From Kribbella soli (GTDB taxonomy: Bacteria; Actinomycetota; Actinomycetes; Propionibacteriales; Kribbellaceae), in assembly GCF_004331345.1 (NCBI RefSeq), contig NZ_SJJZ01000002.1, forward strand, positions 1,797,370 through 1,861,369: a DNA stretch of 64,000 nt. Direction: 5' to 3'. The notes beneath the pieces were generated by a model. It saw nothing but the letters and a program-made list of their open reading frames with translations, was not told where the DNA came from and ran no database searches. The translations under genes and the position numbers were made by a program. Within the stretch, counting starts at the first letter, position 1, and each line of letters begins with the position of its first letter. Shown in pieces: positions 1 to 10,600 of the stretch.

Positions 1-1592
1 AGGTAGAAGTTCATCGCCTGCCGCACCCGCGGCAGCATCGTGGCGAGGAAGTCGGCGTCACCGGTCCACGAGTAGTACCGCCAGGCGCCGAGGATGTACA
101 TCGCGTTGGACGTGAAATGCCGGGCGTCGAACTGCTTCGGATCGGGGAACGGCCATCCCGCCGAGTTCGGCCAGGACCAGACGTATCCGTCGGGCTCGAG
201 CTTGGTGCTCAACAGGGAGTCGGCCTGCGCTCCGCGGCCCGCCGTCGCGGTCCAGTCCAGGATGCGCCCGTTCCAGTCGGCCCAGTCCATCGCGTGCCCG
301 CTGAACCGGAAGCTGAGCGCACGCTCCCAGTAGAAGGAGGACACCTGCGATGCCCTGCGCTGATCGGAGGCAGTGAACACGGGGAAGACCGCCGGCAGTG
401 CCTCCGAATGCGGTTGGACCTCGACCGCGAGCGATCGCGAGACGGTCTGCGCCGCGTCCGCGGTTCCGGAGTTGAGCGACATCACCATCGACTGGGCGGT
501 CATCGTGCCGTCGATGACCGGTTCGTCACCGGTGAACCGCAGGTCGTACGGGCCGTTGCCCCCGGCCGTGACAGCTTGCGACCCCGATACCGGGTTCGTC
601 CAGGCGTCCCGGCGCTTCAGCTGCTCCGACGGCATGTAGATGCCCTGGTCGCCGTAGAAGCGGTTGAACAGTACGCCGTCCGCCGCGGCGACGGAGTACC
701 CGTCGCGGCGCCACGAGGTGGTCAGCGTCAGGCCGGGATCAGCCCGCGGGACGGTATTCCACTGAATGTCGTAGGCCATCGCCAGGTTCCGGCCGGACAG
801 GTCCAGCTTCCACGACGCGATCCCGTCGACGTCGAAGCCCGCCACGTCGATCGTCATGGTGCGACCCGCCTGCACCTGACGGTCCTGGTACGCCGAGCCG
901 CCGACGCTGACCATGGTCGCGCCGAGTTGACTCCACCAGCCGGGGGTTCCCGCGGTGTGGGAGATCTCCAGGTAGTAGGACCCGGGGGGCTGATCCGGGA
1001 CATCGAGGTAGGCCCATCCGTTGTCCTTCAGCGGGTTCACCTCGCGACTGGCGATCTCGGTGAGGCCGGCCGCCGGAGTCCCCGCGAAGAGCGTCATCCG
1101 CAGCCCTGCGTTGTTGCTGCTCCAGGTGGGAAACTGGCCGCCGACGCGGGTGAACCGGTACATCGACGCAGTGAACGACTGGCCGATCGTGTGACCGGCG
1201 TTGAGCGGGACGGGTGAGTTGGTCTGCGCCTGCTTGAGGCTCTTTGCCGACGGCAACTGAATGCCCGCCAGGCTCAGCGACGTCCCGGTCGCCGTCCAGG
1301 TGACGTCCTTGTTGAACCCGGCGTCGAAGAAGTCGGTCGCGCCGAGGAACACCGAGCCGAACGACGTGGGTTGGTACTGGCCGGAGCCCGTCGGATCGCA
1401 GGCGAACCGGGTGAGCTTTCCGTACTCGCCGGAAAGACTGATGAACCCGTTCTCGAGCTGGTAGGTCTCGGCCGTGGTCGCGCTGGCCTGGAGGGGTCGT
1501 GCCATCCCGCTCGCGGTCAGGAGCAGGCCACTGCCCGCCCCCTGGAGGAAGAGGCGCCGACTCGGACGGAAGCGTTTGTTGCCCATGGCCAT
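1..1592 (-). CDS. Tat-exported glycoside-hydrolase-like protein, C-terminus cut by window edge
   Basis: The frame is open from an ATG at 1592 to the left edge, so about 530 residues are visible and the C-terminus is missing. A GGAG ribosome site lies 5 bases before the ATG. The N-terminus has a twin-arginine signal (PSRRLFLQGAGSG, then a hydrophobic stretch), so a folded protein is exported. The middle looks like a beta-sandwich region. The last visible part (YILGAWRYYSWTGDADF, then a helix with RVRQAMNFY) resembles the start of an (alpha/alpha)6-barrel glycosidase domain of the rhamnosidase/GH95-like kind. The substrate cannot be read. It is divergent from another predicted glycosidase at 1846 and shares an operator-like palindrome with it, which fits a sugar-induced locus. 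Family assignment is inference from fold-like motifs only. Confidence 0.6.
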   Translation of the reverse strand, partial: MAMGNKRFRPSRRLFLQGAGSGLLLTASGMARPLQASATTAETYQLENGFISLSGEYGKLTRFACDPTGSGQYQPTSFGSVFLGATDFFDAGFNKDVTWTATGTSLSLAGIQLPSAKSLKQAQTNSPVPLNAGHTIGQSFTASMYRFTRVGGQFPTWSSNNAGLRMTLFAGTPAAGLTEIASREVNPLKDNGWAYLDVPDQPPGSYYLEISHTAGTPGWWSQLGATMVSVGGSAYQDRQVQAGRTMTIDVAGFDVDGIASWKLDLSGRNLAMAYDIQWNTVPRADPGLTLTTSWRRDGYSVAAADGVLFNRFYGDQGIYMPSEQLKRRDAWTNPVSGSQAVTAGGNGPYDLRFTGDEPVIDGTMTAQSMVMSLNSGTADAAQTVSRSLAVEVQPHSEALPAVFPVFTASDQRRASQVSSFYWERALSFRFSGHAMDWADWNGRILDWTATAGRGAQADSLLSTKLEPDGYVWSWPNSAGWPFPDPKQFDARHFTSNAMYILGAWRYYSWTGDADFLATMLPRVRQAMNFY

Positions 1593-1690
1593 GGGGTCTC
1601 CAGTCGTTCGTTCGCGGAGTGATCGGTGGCAGGCCGAAAGCCACAATGACCGCGTCGGAAGGGGCGTCGGAACGCCAATCACTGAGGAAT

Positions 1691-1702
1691 TGAAAGCTTT
1701 CA
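1691..1702. promoter_or_regulatory. Palindromic operator, LacI-type candidate
   Basis: TGAAAGCTTTCA is a perfect 12-bp palindrome in the 253-bp region between two divergent glycosidase genes. LacI-family regulators of sugar use in actinobacteria bind palindromes of this kind (GAAANNTTTC). Its place, about 100 bases before the minus-strand start and 145 before the plus-strand start, would let one repressor control both. No LacI regulator gene lies in the window. Confidence 0.5.
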
Positions 1703-1845
1703 GGTAGAGTCACAGACGAGCCCGGCACTGTCAACCGCCGGAGCCCCAGCTGTCCGACTGCGGTCATCTGCCGACCGACGACCGCTTCCGGTCAGCGGCA
1801 GGCAGATTCGTGGACCTCGATGGATCGCGTTGATAGGAAGACATC

Positions 1846-4299
1846 ATGAGCACGCCTAGAACGTTCGTGTCCGGGTCTGCTGCCGCAGCCTTAACGGGCG
1901 TTGCCGCGGCCGAGACGTCGCCCGAGGCATCGGCCGCCGCGCCGAACCGTCCGATCGACAGGCAGGCAGTTGTGGCCCGGCACCGGGTGGTGCGCGACGC
2001 GATCAACACGCACAGCCCCCTCCAGGTCGGCAACGGCCGGTTCGCGTTCGGGGTCGACGTCACGGGCCTGCAGACGTTCGTGCCGTTCAACACGATGTCG
2101 GAGTGGGGATGGCACAGTTTCGCGTTGCCACCTGGACAGCAGCCCTCGGACTTCCACGGCGAGGTGTGGGACACCCACGGCCGTGCGGTGCAGTACCCCA
2201 TCCCGAACCCGACCCAACCTGAACTGTCCCGCTGGCTCTACGCCAACCCGGCACGCATCAACCTCGGCCGCATCGGTCTGGAGCTCACCCTCCCTGACGG
2301 CCGCACCGCCGCCGCCGACGACCTGACGGGCATCCGGCAGGAACTCGATCTGTGGACCGGCATCATCGACAGCCGCTTCGAGCTCGCCGGTGAACCGGTG
2401 CACGTCCGCACCTGCTGCCACCCCGACCAGGACGCCGTCGCCGTGGAGATCGACTCGCCACTCGTCGCGGCCGACCGGCTGGCCGTCTTCCTCCACTTCC
2501 CGTACGCCGATCAGCAGGAGTTCGCCGAGCACGTCGGGACCTACGGCGAGCCGGACGCCCATCAGACGACGGCGACGACGGACCGCAACTGTGCCGAGAT
2601 CACCCACCGGATGGACGCCACCGAGTACCACGTCGAGGTCACCTGGCAGGGTCGCGGCGTCTTCGCGAGCGTGGACGTGAACGGCGGTGAGCTCGTTATC
2701 CGCACCGCCCAATACGGCGCCGACGGCCACTGGGCCGACGTCGCCGGCAAGCTCTCCGAGCTGGTCGTGGACGACTCGCTCACCGCGCTCGTCGACTACC
2801 GCCTCCTCGGCGACCCGGCTCCGGGCCAGGCCAAGCGCCTGGTCCTCGCCTACACCTACGGCGGCCGGGACTTCGAGATCGTTGTCCGCGACAACGAAAC
2901 CCTCGCGATCGGCGCCGCGGCCGCCCGGCATCGCTACCGGCTCGCCGCGGCCGGCGGGACCGATCGGCTGCACTTCGTCTGCACGTTCGCGCCGGCTCCC
3001 CCGGCCCACTCTTCTTCGGCCCACTCTTCTTCGGCCCACTCTTCTTCGGCCCACTCTTCTTCGGCACAGTCGCCTTCGCCGGCCGGGACCTCGAGCGCGA
3101 CCTTCGCGGCGAGCGTCCGCAGCTGGCGTCAGTACTGGCTGTCCGGCGGCGCGATCGACCTGTCCGAGAGCAAGGACCCGCGCTGGCGTGAGCTGGAGCG
3201 GCGGATCGTGCTCTCGCAGTACCTGCTGCGCGCCAACGAGGCAGGCTCACTCCCACCGCAGGAGTCCGGCCTCGTCAACAACGGCTGGCACGGCAAGTTC
3301 CACATGGAGATGTACTGGTGGCACGGCGCGCACTGGGCGCTGTGGAACCGGTGGCCGATCCTCGAGCGCAGCCTGACCGTCTTCGACCGCTTCCACGACT
3401 CGTCGCGCGAACGCGCGCAGAAACAGGGCTTCCGGGGAGCGCGGTGGCCGAAGTGCACGACGGCCGACGGCACCGAGGCGCCGCACGTCATCAATGCCCT
3501 GCTGACGTGGCAGCAGCCGCACCCGATCTTTCTCGCTGAGCTGGACTACCAGGCACATCCCACCATGGCCACGCTGCGGAAGTGGCACGACATCGTTGCC
3601 GACACCGCCGACTTCCTCGCCTCCTGGGCATTCTGGGACGACAGCACGGGCCGCTACGTGCTCGGCCCGCCGATGCACCTCGTGTCGGAGAACACCGATC
3701 CCAAGGCCACCCAGAACCCCACCTTCGAGCTCTCCTACTGGCGTTTCGGCCTCCGCGTCGCACAACAGTGGCGCGAACGTCTCGGCCTGCCCCGCGATCC
3801 CCAGTGGCAGCGCGTCCACGACGGGCTCGCGGCCCTGCCGGTCCAGGACGATTCCTACGTTCTGCACGAGGGCGTCGAGAACATGTGGACGGAGAAGAAC
3901 TACGAGCACCCGGCGCTGCTCGGCGCGTTCGGCTGGCTGCCGGGCGACGGCGTCGACATCCCCACGATGGACCGCACCGCCGACCGGGTCTTCACCGGCT
4001 GGAGGTTCTCCCGTACCTGGGGATGGGACTTCCCGGTGCTGGCGATGTGCGCCGCACGACTCGGGCGCCCGGACGACGCGCTGGACTTCCTGCTCCACCC
4101 CTCCGATGGCTTCCAGTTCGACGACGCCGGCCTCGCCACCGGCGGGCCGTTCCCCTACTTCCCGAGCAACGGCGCCTTGCTCTACTCCATCGCCTTCATG
4201 ACCGCAGGCTGGCACGGCGCACCGGACCGCCCCACCCCCGGATTCCCGGCAGACGACCGCTGGGTGGTGCGTTCCGAGGGGCTGACCCCAGCGCTGTGA
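1846..4299 (+). CDS. Secreted (alpha/alpha)6-barrel glycoside hydrolase with Ser-rich linker
   Basis: The 817-residue protein has an N-terminal beta-sandwich-like region (about 30-380), a low-complexity linker and a C-terminal helical barrel (about 415-800). The barrel is rich in Trp and His (for example MEMYWWHGAHWALWNRWP), as in GH65/GH95-like enzymes. The start is ATG 1846 with AGGAAG 5 bases upstream. The first 30 residues look like an export signal, but only one Arg is present (PRTFVSG), so if this was a Tat signal its RR pair is broken; Sec export or an intracellular protein remain possible. The linker is made of four identical 15-bp repeats (3003-3062). The gene is divergent from the Tat glycosidase at 1592 and ends 17 bases before the convergent sugar permease gene. 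Substrate and exact family are not recognised. Confidence 0.7.
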   Translation: MSTPRTFVSGSAAAALTGVAAAETSPEASAAAPNRPIDRQAVVARHRVVRDAINTHSPLQVGNGRFAFGVDVTGLQTFVPFNTMSEWGWHSFALPPGQQPSDFHGEVWDTHGRAVQYPIPNPTQPELSRWLYANPARINLGRIGLELTLPDGRTAAADDLTGIRQELDLWTGIIDSRFELAGEPVHVRTCCHPDQDAVAVEIDSPLVAADRLAVFLHFPYADQQEFAEHVGTYGEPDAHQTTATTDRNCAEITHRMDATEYHVEVTWQGRGVFASVDVNGGELVIRTAQYGADGHWADVAGKLSELVVDDSLTALVDYRLLGDPAPGQAKRLVLAYTYGGRDFEIVVRDNETLAIGAAAARHRYRLAAAGGTDRLHFVCTFAPAPPAHSSSAHSSSAHSSSAHSSSAQSPSPAGTSSATFAASVRSWRQYWLSGGAIDLSESKDPRWRELERRIVLSQYLLRANEAGSLPPQESGLVNNGWHGKFHMEMYWWHGAHWALWNRWPILERSLTVFDRFHDSSRERAQKQGFRGARWPKCTTADGTEAPHVINALLTWQQPHPIFLAELDYQAHPTMATLRKWHDIVADTADFLASWAFWDDSTGRYVLGPPMHLVSENTDPKATQNPTFELSYWRFGLRVAQQWRERLGLPRDPQWQRVHDGLAALPVQDDSYVLHEGVENMWTEKNYEHPALLGAFGWLPGDGVDIPTMDRTADRVFTGWRFSRTWGWDFPVLAMCAARLGRPDDALDFLLHPSDGFQFDDAGLATGGPFPYFPSNGALLYSIAFMTAGWHGAPDRPTPGFPADDRWVVRSEGLTPAL
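3003..3062 (+). repeat. Four perfect 15-bp tandem repeats inside a glycosidase gene
   Basis: The unit GGCCCACTCTTCTTC occurs four times without a mismatch and encodes AHSSS-type repeats in the linker between the two halves of the glycosidase. A fifth, diverged unit follows (GGCACAGTCGCCTTC). The unit is a multiple of three, so copy-number change would keep the frame. Confidence 0.95.
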
Positions 4300-4316
4300 G
4301 TTCAGCCGGCCGGAGG

Positions 4317-5171
4317 TCAGCGTCCGGAGCCGGGGAGCCCGCCTTGCAGGCCGGCGAGGAAGTACTTCGACATGAACAGGAACAGCAGCAGGAGAGGGAT
4401 GCTGGCCAACGCGTAGCCGGCGAACAGCGGTCCGTACTCCGTGGCGTTCTGGGTCTGGAAGAACTGCAGCCCCGCCGACACGGTCCGCAGGTTGTTGTCG
4501 GCGATGGTGAGCAGCGGCCAGAAGAAGTCGTTCCACACCCCGATGACGGTGACCAGGGAGATCGTCCCGACCACCGGCAGCGACAGCGGCAGCATGATCG
4601 ACCAGAACATCCGGGGCCCCGACGCGCCGTCCACCCGGGCCGCATCGAACAGCGCCTGCGGGATCTGCTCCACGAACGTCTTCATCAGCAGCGTTCCGAG
4701 GACCGCTCCGCCTGCCACGTGCGGGATCACGAGCACCAGCCGGGTGTTCAGGATGCCGAGGTCCCGCATCAGCACGAAAAGCGGGATCAGGCTGGAGATC
4801 CCAGGCACCATCAACAGCAGGGCCACGAGGGCGAAGAGCGCCTTGCGGCCGAAGAACTCGTACCGGGCGAAGACGAAGGCTGCCACCGTGCTCAGCAGCA
4901 GGGTTCCGACGATCGCAGCCGCGGCGACGAGCAGTGACGTGACGAAATAGGGCTGGATCTGTTGCCAGGCAGTGCTGTAGTTCTCCAGTCGCAGCGGCAG
5001 CGTCGGCCGCCAGAAGGTGGCGTAGTACTGCTGGTTGGTCTTCAACGATGTCATCAGCATGAACAGGAACGGGAACAGCCCGATGAAGGCGATCAAGCTG
5101 AGAGCCAGGACCACCAGGGTCTGACCGCTGCGCCGCCGTCCACCTGTCGCGGTCTCAGAGCGACTTGACAT
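4317..5171 (-). CDS. Sugar ABC transporter permease, MalG type
   Basis: This 284-residue inner-membrane protein has six predicted membrane helices and the cytoplasmic EAA loop (ALFDAARVDGASGPRMFW) that docks with the ATPase. It is the second permease of a CUT1-class importer. Its start overlaps the end of the MalF-type gene by 17 bases, so the two are translated together. Order in the operon: DUF5722-like protein, binding protein, MalF-type, MalG-type. No ATPase gene is nearby; actinobacterial CUT1 importers often share one MsiK-type ATPase encoded elsewhere. The substrate is probably an oligosaccharide released by the neighbouring hydrolases (inference). Confidence 0.9.
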   Translation of the reverse strand: MSSRSETATGGRRRSGQTLVVLALSLIAFIGLFPFLFMLMTSLKTNQQYYATFWRPTLPLRLENYSTAWQQIQPYFVTSLLVAAAAIVGTLLLSTVAAFVFARYEFFGRKALFALVALLLMVPGISSLIPLFVLMRDLGILNTRLVLVIPHVAGGAVLGTLLMKTFVEQIPQALFDAARVDGASGPRMFWSIMLPLSLPVVGTISLVTVIGVWNDFFWPLLTIADNNLRTVSAGLQFFQTQNATEYGPLFAGYALASIPLLLLFLFMSKYFLAGLQGGLPGSGR

Positions 5172-6117
5172 CTGCTTTGTCCCCTCGCTTGATGAAGACC
5201 ACGACGATGCTCAGTACGACGGTGATCAGGAACAACGCGCTCGACAGCGTCGCCGCGTAACCCCATTGGCTGCCTTGGAACGCGACACCGAGCATCCGCA
5301 GGACGGGTACCTGGGTGGCGTTGTCCGGTCCGCCGCCGGTCAGCAGGTAGGCGGCGAAGCCGTACTGGAGAACGCCGATGGTCGCCAGGAAGACGAGGAG
5401 CTTGACCTGCGACGCCATCAGCGGAAGGTCGACGCTCCAGAACCGGCGCAGCCTGTTCGCGCCGTCCAGCGACGCCGCCTCGAAGACCTCCTTGGGAATG
5501 CCCTGCAACGTCGCCAGGAAGATCAGGAAGGGCAGCCCGGCCACGAAAGGGAATCCGATGAACAGCAAGGCCAGCAGCGCGGTGTTCGGGTCACCGGTCC
5601 AGTTGTGAGCCAGCGAGTCGAGCCCGACCGATTGCAGGACGCGGTTGATCACGCCGTTGTTCGGGTCGTACATCGCCGACCACAGCAGCACGGTGACGAC
5701 GCCGGGAAAGGCCATCGGCGCGATCAGCACGGTCCGGAAGAAGAACTGCAACCGCTCGCTGCGCAACGAGATGACCAACTCGGCGGCCAGCAACGGCAGC
5801 GCCCACGCGATGGTGACCTGGAAGACGAAGATGTAGCCCAGGTTGCGGAAGGACTGCCACCACAGGTCGTCGTGCCACATCGCCACGTAGTTGTCGAACC
5901 CGACCCACGGAGAATCGAACCCGGGCTGCCAGTCGGAGAAGGAGTGCCAGATCCCCGATACGGCCGGGTAGTACGCGAAGACACCGAGGACCGCGAACAA
6001 CGGCAGTAGGGCCAGGTATGCGGTCCACGGCACCCGCCGCCGACGGCGCCGGGCCGAGGTCGGCGGCGCCGGCGCGGCGGGGGCGGCCGTCTCCACAGTT
6101 GGTGCGGTCATCGGCAT
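5155..6117 (-). CDS. Sugar ABC transporter permease, MalF type
   Basis: This 320-residue permease has an Arg-rich cytoplasmic start (SARRRRRRVPW), six membrane helices and an EAA loop (EVFEAASLDGANRLRRFW). I chose ATG 6117, which overlaps the stop of the binding-protein gene in a TAATG arrangement; a second ATG two codons later is also possible. The frame is open further upstream, but that part lies inside the binding-protein gene. It pairs with the MalG-type permease downstream to form the membrane channel of a CUT1 importer. Confidence 0.9.
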   Translation of the reverse strand: MPMTAPTVETAAPAAPAPPTSARRRRRRVPWTAYLALLPLFAVLGVFAYYPAVSGIWHSFSDWQPGFDSPWVGFDNYVAMWHDDLWWQSFRNLGYIFVFQVTIAWALPLLAAELVISLRSERLQFFFRTVLIAPMAFPGVVTVLLWSAMYDPNNGVINRVLQSVGLDSLAHNWTGDPNTALLALLFIGFPFVAGLPFLIFLATLQGIPKEVFEAASLDGANRLRRFWSVDLPLMASQVKLLVFLATIGVLQYGFAAYLLTGGGPDNATQVPVLRMLGVAFQGSQWGYAATLSSALFLITVVLSIVVVFIKRGDKADVKSL

Positions 6118-7574
6118 TACTTCTTCGCCCAGGGCTCGGACTGCCACTTGTTGTCGGCGACGGCCTGTTTCTGGGCCTTGGTCCACATGTCCTGCAGGTA
6201 GTCGAGCTCCTTGTCCAGGGACCGCGTACCGAGCAGCCAACCGTCCCAGAGGCTCAGCTGTGTCACCCCCGGCGGCGGACCGGGCAAGCTGAAGGGAATC
6301 GCCTCACCCCAGGAACCTTCCGCGAAGGCGCTGGTCTTGGCCGCGCCCTTCGCCCCCTCGACCGCCGGGATGCCACCGGTCGCGGCGAGCCAGGGCTGGA
6401 TCTTGTCCGGTGCACTGACGAACTGCAGGAACTTGACGGCGGCATCGAGCTTGGCGCCCTTGATCGCGCTCGGGATCATGTAGCTCGTCCCGCCGGGGCT
6501 CGCGCCGAACCGCGCGGGCGCGTCGGTCGCCAACGGCGAGGAGGCGGTGGTGATCTTCGGGAACGGCATGCTGCCGACCTCGAAGGGCACGTCGGACAGC
6601 GCGCTGACGCCGAAGTTCACTCCCCAGGCCATCGCCGCCTTGCCGGCCGCGAAGTCCTTGAGCCCGATCACCGCCCCGTTGTCACCGGTGACGCCGGACC
6701 AGTTCTTGTCGACACAGGCGTCCCACAACCGCTTGAGCAGGTTGAGCGACTCGGTGACCTCGGGCTTACGGCTGTCGAAGGCGCCGGAGAGCACCGCGCG
6801 CGCCACACCCTTCTCGGTCACCGTCGGGGCCTTACCCGCCGACCCGTCCGGCGCATAGACGTTGTACTCCTGAGCGTACTTGTCCAGCAACATCCCGCTG
6901 ATGGTCCCCATCGTCCAGCCGGGGCCGAGATTGGACGCGTCCATCGCCAGCGGCGTGTAGCCGGCGGCCTTGAGTTTCCCGCAGCCCGCGATCAGGTCCT
7001 CGTAGTCCTTGAACGGCGCTTGTACGCCGGCCTTCTGGAACGCCTCGTTGTTGGTGAACAGGCCGATCCCCACCAGGTTGAACGGCACGAACTCGATGGC
7101 GCCAGCGGCATTGCGGCTGTGGCCGTTGCCGAATCCGTAGAACTTCTTGCGGAAGACATCGATCCACTGCTTGTTGCCCTCGACGTACGGGTTGGGCTTC
7201 TTCAGGTAGTCGTCCAGCGCGACGACCATCTCCGGCTTGTGCGGCGCCTGGTTGAACACCAACTCGGAGGCGGTGCCGGCGGCCAGCTGAGTGGAGATGG
7301 TCTGACCGAAGCTGTTCAACGGCAGCACAACGGTCTTGACCTTGATCTTGGGCTCCTTCGCCTCGAAGGCGGCCACGAGTTCCTCCCAGGGCTTGCCGAA
7401 GCTCGACCCCGAACTGTTCCACTGGTTCGGTCCGGAGATGGTGATGGTGACCTCGTCACCCGACTCGCCGGATCCGCTCGAGCCGCCGCAGGCCGCGATC
7501 GTCGTCATCGCCACGGCCAGCCCGATCCCCAGTGCCGCGCCGCGACGCCTGGATGCTGAGGGAATTGCTCTCAT
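6117..7574 (-). CDS. Sugar-binding lipoprotein of ABC importer
   Basis: The 485-residue solute-binding protein of the CUT1 class starts at ATG 7574 with AAAGG 7 bases upstream. It carries a lipoprotein signal ending in TTIAACGG, with Cys29 as the lipidation site, so it is anchored on the outer face of the membrane. The rest has the extracellular solute-binding pattern (VTITISGPNQWNSSG near the start, repeated WG..F motifs later). It captures the sugar for the two permeases directly downstream. The gene begins 26 bases after the DUF5722-like gene. The ligand cannot be inferred from sequence alone. Confidence 0.9.
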   Translation of the reverse strand: MRAIPSASRRRGAALGIGLAVAMTTIAACGGSSGSGESGDEVTITISGPNQWNSSGSSFGKPWEELVAAFEAKEPKIKVKTVVLPLNSFGQTISTQLAAGTASELVFNQAPHKPEMVVALDDYLKKPNPYVEGNKQWIDVFRKKFYGFGNGHSRNAAGAIEFVPFNLVGIGLFTNNEAFQKAGVQAPFKDYEDLIAGCGKLKAAGYTPLAMDASNLGPGWTMGTISGMLLDKYAQEYNVYAPDGSAGKAPTVTEKGVARAVLSGAFDSRKPEVTESLNLLKRLWDACVDKNWSGVTGDNGAVIGLKDFAAGKAAMAWGVNFGVSALSDVPFEVGSMPFPKITTASSPLATDAPARFGASPGGTSYMIPSAIKGAKLDAAVKFLQFVSAPDKIQPWLAATGGIPAVEGAKGAAKTSAFAEGSWGEAIPFSLPGPPPGVTQLSLWDGWLLGTRSLDKELDYLQDMWTKAQKQAVADNKWQSEPWAKK

Positions 7575-7600
7575 CGTTGTGCCTTTCGGGTGCGGCTGGA

Positions 7601-10600
7601 TCAGTTGGTGAAATAGCCGAGATCGTCGACCTGGAACTTGGCGCTCCAGTTCGGGTAGGTGGTGCCGACGGCCGCGAAGGAGACCTGGACCGAAGTCACG
7701 GCGGCTCGAGACGCCCACTGGCTCACGTCGATCGAGAGCTTGTTCCACGAGTCGGGCGAGAACTCGGGGTCCGTCGTGGTCTTCGTGGTGCCGTCCGCCG
7801 CGGTCAGCGTGAAGGTCGCCACGTACCCCGTGGCGCCGGGAGCCCCGCCGTACGAGTCCATCCACACGAACACCGTTGTGGCCTTGCTCAGGTCGAGCGG
7901 AGTGCTCGGCGTCACGCCCACAGTCCGGGAAGACGTCGCCGGGGCGACCGCGGCCGTCGCTTCGAGCGCACCGGCTCCCCCGCGCGGAGCGCCTGGCCCG
8001 TTGGCGAACCCGGTCACCCGAGCGACGGAGTTGACCCCGGCGCCTGCCTTCCATCCCTGGACGTCGGTCTCGAAGTCGTAGACGAGATGCTCGGGCGGAG
8101 GCGGAACGGTCACCGGGACCTTCACGATCTGGTCGCGAAGCTGCACGCAGGCAGTCGTGTGGCTGCCACGTACGGCGGTCACCTGCAAGGTCACCTTCGC
8201 CACGCCGCCGAACGGCGTCGCGGGAACTGTCACGCCGTTCGGTTCCACGTCGAAGTCGCCGCAGTCGTCCGGAATCTGCGCGGCGCCCTGCAGCACGTCC
8301 ATGTCCAGGTTGGTGATGCTGACCGTCAGCTTCGAGCCGACCACGTCTGCGCTGTCCGTCGCGGCGGTCATCAGCACGTTGGGCGACTGAGAACGGGTGA
8401 CCCCGTCGGACTGCGTTACGGAATCCAGCTCGAACGAGTTCTGCGGTTCGCTGGTCCCGGTCCCCCGAATGCGGACCTTCACTTTGGCCAGCCTGTCCGC
8501 CGCTACCGCGGCAGGTAGCTGCAGCGCCACCGAGTGGGACCTGCCGTCGGCGGGGACGTGGGCATCGCCCTCGACGATCCGTCCGGACGACGTCGTGGCG
8601 GTGATCCGGGCGATCGTGTCCGGCCCCAGTCCCGTCGCGCTCGGGATCCTCACGGCCGCGTTCAGCCAGCCCCGCGCGCGGGGAGCATCAGTGGCGGTGA
8701 ACTTCCTGACGACGCCGCGGAACTGCTTGGCGAAGGTGTTGGGCGCATCGGCGACCTGCAGGACACCGCCGGCCGCGGTCGCCGACGACACGTTGTCGGA
8801 AGGCAGCCATCCATCGGTGCCGGAGTCGAAGGAGCCCAACGGCCGGGAGCCGGACGCCACCGCGTCGAGCCGGGTCCCGACCGTCGTCGTGATCGGGCGC
8901 TGGTCGAGCGCCGTCGGATCGAACCCGTCGATCACGTCGGCCCAGTCCTTGATGCCGATGATCGACTTGGCGAAGTCCGTCACCTCGAGCGAGCGCGCGG
9001 TGTCGATGTACTTGAAGACGTTGTAGCTGTACTTCTCGCGCAGCGGCGCGTTCGGGTCGTCGATCGAGAAGTCCACTGCCCACAGCCCGAGATTCAGTCC
9101 ACCCTCCAACTTGTGATCGACGTGGCGATGCAGGATGAAGCTGTCGATCGAGGGCAGAAAGCGGATCTTGTAGTAGGCGTAGGCGAAGCAAGCGGCTTGC
9201 AGCTTCTCCGCATCGAGGGTCAGGTTGCTGCCCGCTCCAGGAGTGTGGCACCCCTGCTCGGAGAGAATGATGCGCCGCGGTTCGCCCTTGTAGAGGAGCT
9301 CCTGCGACGACAAGTACTGCGGCAGAACCTCGATGTTCTTGAACGTGATCATCTCGGTGTCGACCGAGTCCGTCGCCCTGGTGTCGTTCCAGAAGTCGGG
9401 TTTGAACAGATCCTGCGGATACGGGTGGTAGGCGAGGAACCAGGGGAAGTCACCACCCTGTTTCGAGATCGCGTTCAGCCGGTCGATCACGTCTCTGGCC
9501 GGGTAGAAGCGTCTGGAGTTCCCGCCGGCCGGTACGGTCCAGTGCTGGGTGAGCGTGGTGTAGGTGCGCGCCTTGTCGTAGTACTTCCTCGAGGCCAGCG
9601 ACATCACCCGCAGCGCCCGTGAGTAGCCGTTCAGGAACTGGTCGATCGTCTTCTCGCCGGAGTTCGACCAGATCCACTGCGCGTCCACCTCGTTGCCGAC
9701 GATGAAGCCGACCGCGCGGCCGAACTTCTCGTCCGGGCGCGCCCAGCGACTGGCGATGAACTCCATCGCGGCGGTCGTGTAGCGGATACCTTCGTCCGTG
9801 ACAGTGTTGAAGCCGTAGACCGGACCAGCACCGGCTTCGCGTGACGCGTCCGGATGAATCAGGATGTTGGCCGCGCTGTTCGGTTCGTTGTCGTGCCGGT
9901 ACAGCAACACGATCAGGTTCACCAAGGTGCCGTTGTCGGACACCGCCTTGATCTGCGTGTCGAGCGCGGCCACCGCGGCCGCGTCGAAGTAGTAGTCCGT
10001 CCCGCCGCTGGCGAACGTGATGTTCTGCTCGCTCGTCTTCTTGTTCAGCATGATCTTGGCGAGATCGAGGTTGATGGCCGCGTGCTGGACGCCCAGGCTC
10101 TCGGCGTCGTCCGACATCTGAACCTGCAGGCCCTTCTTGTCCAGTACCTGGGGGAAGGGCGCCGTGTTGGGCGCGGTGAACCGCAGGTCGTCCGCGAAGT
10201 GCGGCGTACCGACGGCAACGCCGCCGACGGCGAGCGTGAACTGGCCGAACAGCTGGTCGGTCCCAGTGGCGTCGACCCGAGCGCCTTGCACCGAGAACGC
10301 ACCGTCGGCGCCGGCGACGGCCCGTCCGAACGACTTCGCATCCGCTGCGGTGGCCGACGACTGCGCACCGGAGACGAACACCTCGACGTCAGCGCCCGCC
10401 TGGGCCGCATCGACGGAGCCGGAGACCGTGATCATGTCGTCCGCCACTGCGACCGAAGCGATGCCAGGTTCGGCAGCCGCCGCCGTCCGATGATCGGTTC
10501 GCACCACCGAATCGAGCACCGACACATCAGCCTGCGCTGTCTGACCGCTCAGCAGTAATGCGGCTGTCGTCGCGATCGCAACGACAGCCCATCGGCATCT

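Noticed and set aside
3003..3062. CRISPR-like repeat
   Set aside because: The units are directly adjacent with no spacers, are in frame, and encode a Ser-rich linker.
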